Positions 34,023 through 42,022 of a DNA stretch of 57,345 bases are shown one piece after another. Source of the DNA: JAVBME01 sp031552765 (GTDB lineage Bacteria > Bacillota > Negativicutes > Acidaminococcales > JAISLQ01); contig JAVBME010000014.1 in the NCBI GenBank assembly GCA_031552765.1, positions 1 through 57,345 of the forward strand, written 5' to 3'. Position 1 is the first letter of the stretch. Every line of letters begins with the position of its first letter. The translations under genes were made by a program, and so were the position numbers. Under the pieces are notes generated by a model. The model was not told the origin of the DNA, did no database searches, and saw only the letters and a program-made list of their open reading frames with translations.

Positions 34023-34064
34023 AAAAGGTCTCTGTTGCGCATGCGCAACAGAGACCTTTTTTAT
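34019..34064. terminator. 46-bp perfect palindrome, bidirectional terminator
   Basis: A completely self-complementary sequence centred between 34041 and 34042. GC-rich arms (GGTCTCTGTTGCGC) are flanked by A6 and T6, giving a symmetrical two-way terminator for the convergent pgaCD and pgaB genes. Confidence 0.9.
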
Positions 34065-34070
34065 ATTATG

Positions 34071-35954
34071 CTACTCGGTGTCTTTACCGGCGAAAGGCCA
34101 GCTTTTTTCCGGCAGCAAGACTTCCGGGTAAAAGCCAAAATATTTGGCGCCGGACGAGTAAAGGACCGATAAATGCTGGAACATTTCTTTTTCGCGCAGT
34201 TTGCGGTTTTTGCGCCAGTCGAATGTTTGTATTTTCATAATTATCTTTTCACTGGCGCCTTCCTGGGCGAGTGCATCCCGGGTAAGTCCAGACAGCCATT
34301 TGGCCGGGTTTTTATATTCACCCTCAAGGTAAGGATAAGCCATTATTACTGTATAGTCATAGTTTTGCAAAAACTTTTCATAGTTTTGCGCAAACCATTC
34401 TTCAGATTCGGGTTCGGTTATTACTACCGGGTAGATATTGCGCAAAGATTTCGCCGCCGGCCGCCAGATATGGACTTCTTTCATTATATCTTGCGTCAGG
34501 GCTATAAGGGCGTCCGTCTTCCACTCGCTCCACTCCAGCATAGATTCTTTACTATTTCGTACGTCAGGCGTCAACTCACGGCCAAACTTGTTTCTGTAGG
34601 CGTCTTTAGCCGGCTGGGAAAAATCCTCAAAGTCGTTCATGTACATATCGTCTTGAAAAAGCACTCCGGCAACAGGAGCGTATACGACGATATCCTTGAA
34701 CATTTCGATGATTTTGCGTTTGTTTTCCTGGTCAAACGGGCTCACTCTCTTATACCAGCCGGCTTTGTTTGCCGGGATCGCGGCCATAGCGGCTTCCGGT
34801 CGGCCGGCTATCATCCAGGGATTGGCGATGGTCGTTACCCAGGCGTAAGTTTGTACCCCCTCGTGGTAAAGACGCGATACTACATGGCTGAAAATGTCTA
34901 CGCGCAACGGAGCGCTGCGGGAGTAAAAATATACTTCCCTTATATCGCCGCTGCCGTCAAGGTCGGCGAAGGTCTGGAGGGCTACTGTGCGCACGCCGGA
35001 GGCGTGCAGGCGCTGTATGAGCGCGTCGATATTTTTTTCGGTGTTTTTCGCGCTTTTTTCATCATATAATTTGTCTATATCTACCTGGGCCATGCGCAAG
35101 GGTTTGTTGGCGCCGTCTTTTAGCGCTAACAGGCGGTCGAGCTCTTTAATATCGGGCCTATCGACGATAAGCCCCCGCTTAGCGGTTTGAGCATTAAGCG
35201 GTGTGATCTCATTGCTTGCAGCGTCCAGCAGCAGGTTGATTTCAAAGCCGGACTCGAGGGCCAATTTTTCCGAAAGTTTATTGCTGCCGCCGTAAGGCCA
35301 GACCATGACCCGGGCTTTTTGTCCTAACTGGGCCTCGAACTGCCGTTGTGCGCGCCCAAGGTCAAAGCGTATACGGCTGATGAAGCCTTCTTCTGTTTCA
35401 TAGCGGCCGTTAAGGTATAAACGTGATTCGGCTGGTATGCCTTTGTCGCCATAAGGATTGATGGGCGTCCAGCGATGCATGTCGTAAGAATGCGAGCCGA
35501 TAGTGACCAGACCGGAATTTTGCATTTCCCGGACTTGCTGCCAGTTTACTATCGGGCCGACGCCGGAGGGTTTGACGCCATCCATCCAACTGCCTATGAG
35601 GGCCATCACCGCGGGGATTTTTTCTTCTTTTAAGATAGGGAAGATTTCCGTGTAAAAAGATTGATATCCGTCGTCGAAAGTAAGCAGTACGGCTTTAGCC
35701 GGCGCCGGTGTGCGGCCGTTCATTATATTTTGATAATCGTCAATGCTTATGAACGTATAGCCGTCATCTTTAAGATGTTTTATATGTTCGCGCAAAAGAG
35801 CGGGAGATACGGCAAAAGGATCTTTTTCCGCATCCGGAGCGCTGGAGACGTCGTGGTAGCACAGTACTTTTATGTCGCTGGCCAAACAAGGGGGAGCATT
35901 GACCACAAATAACGCCAGGAGCAATGCTAAAAAGAAAGAAAGGAATTTTTTCAT
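34071..35954 (-). CDS. pgaB: PgaB-like poly-GlcNAc deacetylase/hydrolase (accessory set, E. coli-like hydrolase motifs)
   Basis: A 627-residue periplasmic protein with a signal peptide (cleavage near PCLASD; no lipobox, unlike E. coli PgaB). Residues ~30-290: CE4 polysaccharide deacetylase with CYHDVS, LLTFDDGYQSFY and GSHSYDMH. Residues ~300-625: the PgaB glycoside-hydrolase domain. This copy keeps the motifs of E. coli PgaB: the acidic pair in FQDDMYMNDFEDFS (Asp435-Asp436), ESEEWFAQNY and IMAYPYLEG. PgaB partly deacetylates and can cut PNAG during export. The start has GGAGGT upstream. Last gene of a minus-strand operon behind the TPR gene, facing the PgaC-PgaD fusion. Confidence 0.93.
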   Translation of the reverse strand: MKKFLSFFLALLLALFVVNAPPCLASDIKVLCYHDVSSAPDAEKDPFAVSPALLREHIKHLKDDGYTFISIDDYQNIMNGRTPAPAKAVLLTFDDGYQSFYTEIFPILKEEKIPAVMALIGSWMDGVKPSGVGPIVNWQQVREMQNSGLVTIGSHSYDMHRWTPINPYGDKGIPAESRLYLNGRYETEEGFISRIRFDLGRAQRQFEAQLGQKARVMVWPYGGSNKLSEKLALESGFEINLLLDAASNEITPLNAQTAKRGLIVDRPDIKELDRLLALKDGANKPLRMAQVDIDKLYDEKSAKNTEKNIDALIQRLHASGVRTVALQTFADLDGSGDIREVYFYSRSAPLRVDIFSHVVSRLYHEGVQTYAWVTTIANPWMIAGRPEAAMAAIPANKAGWYKRVSPFDQENKRKIIEMFKDIVVYAPVAGVLFQDDMYMNDFEDFSQPAKDAYRNKFGRELTPDVRNSKESMLEWSEWKTDALIALTQDIMKEVHIWRPAAKSLRNIYPVVITEPESEEWFAQNYEKFLQNYDYTVIMAYPYLEGEYKNPAKWLSGLTRDALAQEGASEKIIMKIQTFDWRKNRKLREKEMFQHLSVLYSSGAKYFGFYPEVLLPEKSWPFAGKDTE

Positions 35955-36011
35955 GGAAGCGACCTCCTGTAAAAAACAAATTATGGCAATATAAGGTTTT
36001 CGCTGGAAGCA

Positions 36012-37322
36012 TTATTTAGCGGCGGCCGCATAATATCTGGCCGCGCTTTCTTTATCACCCAGGCGTATGTAGCAGTCTCCTACTATTCTTAAACCATAGG
36101 CGGGGACTTTGGAGATATCCGGCCACATTATGCCGGCCTGCCGCACAACTTCGGCATAAGAGCCGCATTTTTCGAGAGCGGCCAGGTAGTCGCACTGCAT
36201 AGTGACAGTAGCAGTCTGTGCTTTGACATAAGGCGCCAGGAGCTGCGCGGCGTAGGAACATTCTCCTGCGCGCAGGAAAAATACGGCCTGTTCGCTTTGT
36301 ATGTCGCGCCGGCAACTGAGATAGTCTTGGGGTACTGTAGCCAGGGCTCGGTCATAATCCTCGACGGCTTCATATATGCGTCCCGCGGCCAGGTAGGCTT
36401 TTGCTCGCCATATATAAGGGTCGGGCTGCCCGGGATTGTCTGCGATCAGCTTTGCTAAAGAAAAAAAAGCCTCTTGTTCATTATCATGCGCGGCATTATA
36501 ATAGGCAAGAGCCAGTATGCAGCCGTGATCTCCCTTGGCAACGCCCTGCCGGTAAAGCGCTAAGGCTTTTTGGCTATTTCCCTGGTTTAAATACATTTGT
36601 CCGAGAGCAGAACACATGTAGCCAGGAAGAGTAGAGCTATTGTCAGGCAAGCCTTCAAATATGGCTAAAGCTTCTTTTTCCTGGCCGGACCAGGACAGCA
36701 CGGTTATATAGTCATAAAGTCCGGAAAGGTCGAGGCTTTGGGTTTGCAGCAGGCTTCTATATATGGCAAGGGCTTCATCCGTACGGTTTATTCTCGCCAG
36801 ATCAAGGGCAAAGCTTTCCTTGATATCATTTGGCAGATTTTCTTTTGCCACAAGGCCCAGGAATACGCGGCACTTTTCTGCGGCCAGATAAGCGCCGGGA
36901 GTTTTCTCCTGTTCATAGTAATTAAGTGCGCTGCGAAAATCCTGTGTTTTATAATAAGATGCGGCCAGCGCTTCTTTTATATAGGCCGGCAATGCGTCAA
37001 AATTTTTGCCGAAATATCCGTCAAATACCGCCAGGGCTTTTTCGTGCTGCCCGGACCAGCTTAAGACTACGATGTAATCGTAAGTTATTTCTTTAGGCGT
37101 TGTGGGCTGCCCGGCAGCCAGCATGTTTTCCAAAATGTAAAAAGACTCGCGATAACGTCCTTCGCGAGCCAAAAGGGCAGCAGTTTCTTGTTGTTTATCC
37201 AGCGGGTATTGTGCGACAGTTTTTATCTGGGCAAATGAGGGCAAAAGAGCCGCTGCCGCGCTGGACACGGTAATGCCGAGCAGGAAGGAAAACAAGCAGG
37301 ACACAAAAGCTTTTTTTATCAA
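36012..37322 (-). CDS. PgaA-like TPR protein without beta-barrel
   Basis: A 436-residue exported protein starting at TTG 37322 (GAGGT 8 bases upstream), with a signal peptide (about residues 1-25). The rest is TPR-type helical repeats. It aligns along its length with the N-terminal half of the full PgaA homologue at 39343: shared ETA.LAREG.Y at the start, LYDYITVL.W.G in the middle, and MQCDY, MWP and YGLR..GDCY..L at the end. It stops where the full protein continues through more TPRs to its barrel. It may be a periplasmic scaffold holding PgaB or the polymer. The stop is clean, so I see no sign of a recent frameshift. Confidence 0.85.
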   Translation of the reverse strand: MIKKAFVSCLFSFLLGITVSSAAAALLPSFAQIKTVAQYPLDKQQETAALLAREGRYRESFYILENMLAAGQPTTPKEITYDYIVVLSWSGQHEKALAVFDGYFGKNFDALPAYIKEALAASYYKTQDFRSALNYYEQEKTPGAYLAAEKCRVFLGLVAKENLPNDIKESFALDLARINRTDEALAIYRSLLQTQSLDLSGLYDYITVLSWSGQEKEALAIFEGLPDNSSTLPGYMCSALGQMYLNQGNSQKALALYRQGVAKGDHGCILALAYYNAAHDNEQEAFFSLAKLIADNPGQPDPYIWRAKAYLAAGRIYEAVEDYDRALATVPQDYLSCRRDIQSEQAVFFLRAGECSYAAQLLAPYVKAQTATVTMQCDYLAALEKCGSYAEVVRQAGIMWPDISKVPAYGLRIVGDCYIRLGDKESAARYYAAAAK

Positions 37323-37346
37323 TGTAAAAACCTCTTCCGGGAAAAA

Positions 37347-37781
37347 TCAAAATAATATGCGGGTAAAATTATAAAGCAGCCAGGCAAGTATCCCAATAGT
37401 GCAGGCGCCGCCGAGCCCGTGGTAGATACAGGCGCCGGCCGATATAATAAGAGCTGTTTTTGTATACAGGATATCGTTTGCAAAAACAACATACAGTAAA
37501 ACAAATATGGTATAGATAGCACGGAAAAGATGCGAGTAGAAGAATATATCTATTTTGGAAAGCTTGATTTTTTTATCCTCATCTTTGTGATAAGGATAAA
37601 AAAGAAGTTCATATAAAGAAATTTTTTCAGAGTCTTTTTTTACAAAACCGCCGTTTTCTAAATTTACCTGAGGTAACTCAATCTCATGCTGGGCTATTTT
37701 GTCGAACTTGTCTTTGTCCAGTCCTAATTTACTAAGGTCGATTTTTTTTTCTCCTATTTTATCTAAATCAGGCAAGTTCAT
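37347..37781 (-). CDS. Small membrane protein of unknown function in the pga region
   Basis: A 144-residue protein not matched to any family I know. The N-terminal ~70 residues are charged and Lys/Asp-rich (LDKIGEKKIDLSKLGLDKDKFDKIAQ); the rest holds three short hydrophobic segments (about 82-102, 106-118, 122-142). The start at 37781 has GAGGAG upstream. It is the first gene of the minus-strand operon with the TPR protein and PgaB (25 bases to the next gene), so I infer a role in the same polysaccharide apparatus. Confidence 0.7.
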   Translation of the reverse strand: MNLPDLDKIGEKKIDLSKLGLDKDKFDKIAQHEIELPQVNLENGGFVKKDSEKISLYELLFYPYHKDEDKKIKLSKIDIFFYSHLFRAIYTIFVLLYVVFANDILYTKTALIISAGACIYHGLGGACTIGILAWLLYNFTRILF

Positions 37782-38027
37782 TATAATGATAGCTCCTCAT
37801 TAGTATTTTGCCAATCATCTATTAGGAAGAAGAAAGTTTTGCTTTTAGTATGCAAATATAATAAAATAAATCAAGATTATATACTTTTGTATATTTTATT
37901 ATCGACTACTTTACTTATGGCCTTATTTCATTATACATTTAAATTATGAACGCTACAATGAAAAAGTTTATGAATATGTAAGAATTTTTTCTGATAATAT
38001 ACCAACATATAATTAAGGAGGGAATCC
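37782..38027. other. AT-rich divergent intergenic region
   Basis: 246 bases between divergent operons, strongly AT-rich. It should carry promoters in both directions. A TATAAT at 38008-38013 is too close to the ribosome binding site of the next gene to be its -10. I see no clear palindrome. Confidence 0.4.
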
Positions 38028-38486
38028 ATGCTTCCGGTCGTAGAGTCTATTTTCGGCATATTGAAAGGTATCCCGTACGGGGAAGGGGCAATTGCATTTT
38101 TAAAAAGCATGCCTGCCGATATATTTATAATAGGATTGATTTTAGGTTTTTTTGCCACAGCCGCTTCCTGGGGCAACCCCAATGATAAATATGAGGGCCT
38201 CAGGGCGCTGCTTGAAAAAATATATAAGGTAAGCGGCGTGGTTTGCGGGATCTTGTGTATTGTCTTAGGCGGGTATATTTTGGTAGTAAAAACCATCAAT
38301 ATCTTTTTTTACTTATGCGGTTTGCTGTTGGGCGCGGTTTTTGAGCATATTGTACATTTTCTCTTCAGCGCGTTCGGCCGCCCCGGCCATTACTTAAATC
38401 TATTGTTTGGCTCCCTGGCCGGAGCGGTTTCGCTCGTTGCCGGCTGGCTGTATTATAAAGGGATCTTGCTACAATATTTAAAATAG
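38028..38486 (+). CDS. Small membrane protein A in the pga region
   Basis: A 152-residue, mostly hydrophobic protein with about four membrane segments (around 30-48, 68-88, 92-112, 122-146). The start at 38028 has AAGGAGGG upstream. It is a distant paralogue of the next gene: both have a GxIxGFF(x)T-type first helix, a charged loop with several Lys and Glu, and end in AxWLYYxG. I recognise no family. Because it lies between the two pga sets, a role in PNAG export is possible but unproven. Confidence 0.72.
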   Translation: MLPVVESIFGILKGIPYGEGAIAFLKSMPADIFIIGLILGFFATAASWGNPNDKYEGLRALLEKIYKVSGVVCGILCIVLGGYILVVKTINIFFYLCGLLLGAVFEHIVHFLFSAFGRPGHYLNLLFGSLAGAVSLVAGWLYYKGILLQYLK

Positions 38487-38510
38487 ATAACTTGTGGGAG
38501 GATGATTCAT

Positions 38511-38942
38511 ATGCAGGGCCTTTATTCTTTAGATGCTTTTGTTGTAGGAGTTATAATAGGATTTTTCATGACATTAGGTTTTTGTGGCGAAGGCTCCGAG
38601 CCGGAATACCTGCAAAAAAGAGAAAAAGCAAAATGGGGCAAGTTTTATTATGTTGGCTGTAAAGTAACAATGCTGGTATGTTTTTTATTAGGCGCCTATA
38701 TTTTTTATACCCGCCATCTTATTTTTGTTGGCTATTTTGCTGCACTTTTGGCCGGAGCGCTTATCGGTCAGATTTTTTACGTTGTCTTAGCCTTTTTTAG
38801 TTTTATCGGGCGCTTTTTGATTTATGGCCTGGGTTCCTTGTCCGCTCCGGCGACCGCATATGCCGCCTGGCTGTATTATTCCGGGCAACTGGTAGAAAAA
38901 GCCAGCGCAACAGGTTTATTGAAGTACCTGCCTGGCGGCTGA
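38511..38942 (+). CDS. Small membrane protein B in the pga region
   Basis: A 143-residue membrane protein, paralogue of the preceding gene. I start at ATG 38511 because GGGAGG lies 8-10 bases upstream; the ATG at 38502 is almost on top of it. Four hydrophobic segments, a charged loop near residues 25-45 (GSEPEYLQKREKAKWGK) and the shared AAWLYYSGQL ending. The gene is 24 bases after its paralogue, so they form a pair. About 400 bases without a gene follow before pgaA. Confidence 0.72.
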   Translation: MQGLYSLDAFVVGVIIGFFMTLGFCGEGSEPEYLQKREKAKWGKFYYVGCKVTMLVCFLLGAYIFYTRHLIFVGYFAALLAGALIGQIFYVVLAFFSFIGRFLIYGLGSLSAPATAYAAWLYYSGQLVEKASATGLLKYLPGG

Positions 38943-39342
38943 ACATGGTTTGACAAAATAGTTTTGAGAACACTGTATTAAATGCGACAAATTAATTTCA
39001 TAAAAAAGAAAAATTTTTGCACAAAAACAGGGGAAAAGACATTTATCGGCGAAAGTTACAATCAAGTGCAATAGTAAAAGACGTTTGCCTGGACTAAATG
39101 GACGAAAAAAGTGTTTTATTATGTTAAAAGTTGCAAATTAATCCAGAAAATGATAAAATAACAACTCGAACTATATGTTAAAAGTGCGAAACTTTTGGTA
39201 TGCTCGCATATACCGCTTGTGATTAAATATTTGGTAATATGCAACTGGGTATTGGATGCCATTTACATTTTTATTTTAATAATATTTCTCATGAAAGAAT
39301 AAAGCCAGATAACAGGGCAGAATTTTCGATGGGGTGATAGTG
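38943..39342 (+). promoter_or_regulatory. 400-base AT-rich regulatory region upstream of pgaA
   Basis: No gene is supported here. Two promoter-like pairs are visible: TTGCAA-17-TAAAAT (39131-39159) and TTGGAT-17-TTTAAT (39252-39280). A direct repeat TATGTTAAAAGT(T)GC(G)AAA occurs at 39120-39137 and 39174-39191, 54 bases apart; the first copy overlaps the -35 of the first promoter and the second lies just after its predicted start. This is the layout of paired regulator sites. I looked for a c-di-GMP riboswitch and did not recognise one. Confidence 0.5.
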
Positions 39343-41994
39343 ATGTGTTTGAGTAAGGTTTTGCGAATACCGCTCGTGTTTTTTTTAACATTTATTTTGT
39401 CTTTTGGCCCGATATTGGGCAATTTGGTATATGCCAAAAACATATTGCCTGACATGCCGGAAAAGGAAAAGCGTGAAACCGCTGTCCTTATGGCGCGTGA
39501 AGGTAAATATGACCAGGCATTGGCAATTTTCGAGAATGATTTGAATGCTAAGAGCCCGGATGCTTCTGAGGCCGTTGTGCAAGATTATATGGCGATACTA
39601 GGCTGGGCTGGCAAAAACCCGCAGGTAGTCCAGCTTTTTGAGCAGCGTTATGCTGCCAATCCTTCGGCTTTACCGCCTTTTTTACAAAGGATTGTCGGCG
39701 ATTCTTATTACCGTCTGCAGCGCTATACTGAAGCCAAAGCGCTGTATACTTTGGCGGCCGATCAGGGAGACCAGCAAAGCGGCGTCGGCTTGCAAAAGAC
39801 GCGCATAATGTTGAAAGAAATAGATGTAAAAGATCCGTCGGTCGATTCTAAGATAGTGCAGGAATATGCCATAGAGTTAGCCAGGAATAATAAATTTGAC
39901 GAATCGATAGCATTATTCGATTCACTGATAAAAGAAGGTAAAGCAGACAACAGTTGCTTGTATGATTACATTACGGTATTGAATTGGGCGGGGAAAAACG
40001 ACGAAGCGCTGGCGGTATACCAAGCCAATTTTGCTAACGCTCCGGAAAAATTGCCGCCCTATACGCAAAGAAGCATAGGCAATATTTACTTTTCTTTAGG
40101 TAATTTTGTAGAAGCGAAAAAAATGTATTCTTTGGCGGCAGCGCAAGGTGACGCCGCTTCCACTATTGCTTTGGCCGAATCGGACGTACGCTTGGGCGAC
40201 CTTCATGCTGCTATGCGCACTTTTGACAAATTAGTCGATGGCGACCCTATGAACCCGGAAGTCTATATGCAAAGAGGCAATGCCTACTTACAGGCAGGCG
40301 CCTATTACTCCGCCGACCGGGATTTTGAACAAGCGCTTTCTTTAGTGCCTGAAGATAATTTTGAGAGAAGGCGGCAAATACAGTCTACCCGCGCTGCGGC
40401 ATTTATTTCGGTATCTGAATTTGCCGCAGGGCGTGACATTTTACAGCCTTATATCGAAAAAAAACAGGCGACCATGATCATGCAGTGCGATTACATCATA
40501 AGTCTACAAGGCACCGGAGCTTATGACAAAGCAATAACCGAAGGCGAGAGAATGTGGCCTGACAAGAAGGTCGTTCCGCCTTACGGTTTAAGGGCTTTGG
40601 GCGATTGTTACCTGCGTATGCGAAAATATAGCAAGGCAGTGGAGTGCCATGACATAGTTATAAGCCATAATTCACCGGAAAAACGCACATCTCTCTTAAG
40701 TAAAGCTTACGCCCTGGCTGCCGACAACAAAGTATCGGCGGCTAAAGAGGTATATGCACAGGCCATAAGGGAATTTCCCCAGACGAAAAATGTCATAGCC
40801 GGCGATGCGAAAGGCTTTTTTGAGCGCGGTCGTTTCCACGCCGGTAAGGAAGTGTTCAGGACGTTGGCCGATAGCAATCCCGGTTACGGGCCTTACCGCC
40901 AGCAACTGGCTTTTGACCTTTTTATCAATGAGATGCCCAGAGAGGCGTATGTCGAATATAAAAAACTGGCGGAAGAAACTCCTTCTAAAGAAGCAGGGTA
41001 TGCCGGTATGGCGCAGTCGGCCATCATGTACGGCGACTATGCGGCCGCAGAAAAAGCCTTGGCGAAAATGTCGGAATACGATACCGGCAGCGTTGACGCG
41101 GTGGAGGCAAAAAGAGCCTGGGCCAATAGATGGCGTGGGTCGTTTGAGATCGGTTACCAGCTTTTCCGCAATTATCAGGAGAAACATTATAATCTGGCCG
41201 GTGCGGCCTTGGAAACAGACCTCGGTTCTTCCTGGCGCTTTTTAGCCGATGCGGGCTATAACAACTATAAGGAAGACGTAGACCGTTCGGATGTGCCTTA
41301 TGGCAGTATGGGCATAGGTTATGTTGCCCGCAAATTTGACCTGAGGGCCTGGGGCGCCTTTTTTGCCGGCGCGGAGTCTTCCGGCGGCTACCGGGTACTG
41401 GGCAACTATTATTTCAATGACTTTATGTGGCTGACTTATGATGAACTTCGGGCAAATGTGGAAAACCCTACAGGCATAGACGAGGGAATAATGCACACAA
41501 CAAGGGACCTTACTCTCAACCGGCGTATAGGGCCTAAAGACCTTTATACTGTTGGTTATTTATGGGATAACTATTCCGACAGCAACCAAAACCGTGGTTT
41601 TCACTGGCGATTTGGCCATATGTCCATAGACTGGGAAAGAAAAGAAGTAGAATGGTACATTTTCCAAAACCATTACGACTGGGACGAAGACCGCTCGCCG
41701 CTTTACGACTCTCCCTCAAGCAGGGTGGGTTATGGCCCGGGCCTGAGGATGCGCTGGACAAAACCGCGCATCAGCTATTGGGAAATTATAACAGAGCTGG
41801 CTTTTGGCTATGATGCCCCTGATTCTACAGATTTCACACCATATGTGCGGCTGGAGCGGGGCTGGCATCTTGGCCCCAGAAAGTTGCTGGTGGCGGGTTA
41901 TGAATACGGCTTGCGTACAGACCGGACTAATGACGACAGAAGTTTAAACCATGGTTACCACCAGTTTGATATAAGATACTATGTTTCCTGGTAA
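39343..41994 (+). CDS. pgaA: PgaA-like outer-membrane poly-GlcNAc export porin
   Basis: An 883-residue protein: signal sequence (about 1-33), a long TPR domain (about 45-580) and a C-terminal beta-barrel (about 590-883) with alternating aromatic strands such as WRFLADAGYNNYKED and YKW-type strand ends. It finishes with FDIRYYVSW, the aromatic terminus recognised by the BAM machinery. PgaA threads partly deacetylated PNAG through the outer membrane; its TPRs bind PgaB and polymer. Start at ATG 39343, eight bases after GGGG; upstream in-frame GTG codons overlap that site. First gene of the operon pgaA-pgaB-pgaB-pgaC-pgaD. Confidence 0.92.
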   Translation: MCLSKVLRIPLVFFLTFILSFGPILGNLVYAKNILPDMPEKEKRETAVLMAREGKYDQALAIFENDLNAKSPDASEAVVQDYMAILGWAGKNPQVVQLFEQRYAANPSALPPFLQRIVGDSYYRLQRYTEAKALYTLAADQGDQQSGVGLQKTRIMLKEIDVKDPSVDSKIVQEYAIELARNNKFDESIALFDSLIKEGKADNSCLYDYITVLNWAGKNDEALAVYQANFANAPEKLPPYTQRSIGNIYFSLGNFVEAKKMYSLAAAQGDAASTIALAESDVRLGDLHAAMRTFDKLVDGDPMNPEVYMQRGNAYLQAGAYYSADRDFEQALSLVPEDNFERRRQIQSTRAAAFISVSEFAAGRDILQPYIEKKQATMIMQCDYIISLQGTGAYDKAITEGERMWPDKKVVPPYGLRALGDCYLRMRKYSKAVECHDIVISHNSPEKRTSLLSKAYALAADNKVSAAKEVYAQAIREFPQTKNVIAGDAKGFFERGRFHAGKEVFRTLADSNPGYGPYRQQLAFDLFINEMPREAYVEYKKLAEETPSKEAGYAGMAQSAIMYGDYAAAEKALAKMSEYDTGSVDAVEAKRAWANRWRGSFEIGYQLFRNYQEKHYNLAGAALETDLGSSWRFLADAGYNNYKEDVDRSDVPYGSMGIGYVARKFDLRAWGAFFAGAESSGGYRVLGNYYFNDFMWLTYDELRANVENPTGIDEGIMHTTRDLTLNRRIGPKDLYTVGYLWDNYSDSNQNRGFHWRFGHMSIDWERKEVEWYIFQNHYDWDEDRSPLYDSPSSRVGYGPGLRMRWTKPRISYWEIITELAFGYDAPDSTDFTPYVRLERGWHLGPRKLLVAGYEYGLRTDRTNDDRSLNHGYHQFDIRYYVSW

Positions 41995-42022
41995 AACGTT
42001 CTAGTACAAAGGAGCCTTAGCA

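Noticed and set aside
34173..35069. Plus-strand open frame of 298 codons opposite the accessory pgaB
   Set aside because: Antisense shadow of a strongly supported PgaB gene; low-complexity Phe/Tyr-rich product without recognisable motifs.
36012..37322. The TPR protein as a frameshifted pgaA pseudogene
   Set aside because: The stop is clean, the next gene on that strand begins about 60 bases later, and I see no barrel-like sequence in other frames in the short gap.
38943..39342. Possible c-di-GMP riboswitch before pgaA
   Set aside because: PgaC/PgaD systems respond to c-di-GMP, but none of the conserved GEMM segments is present.
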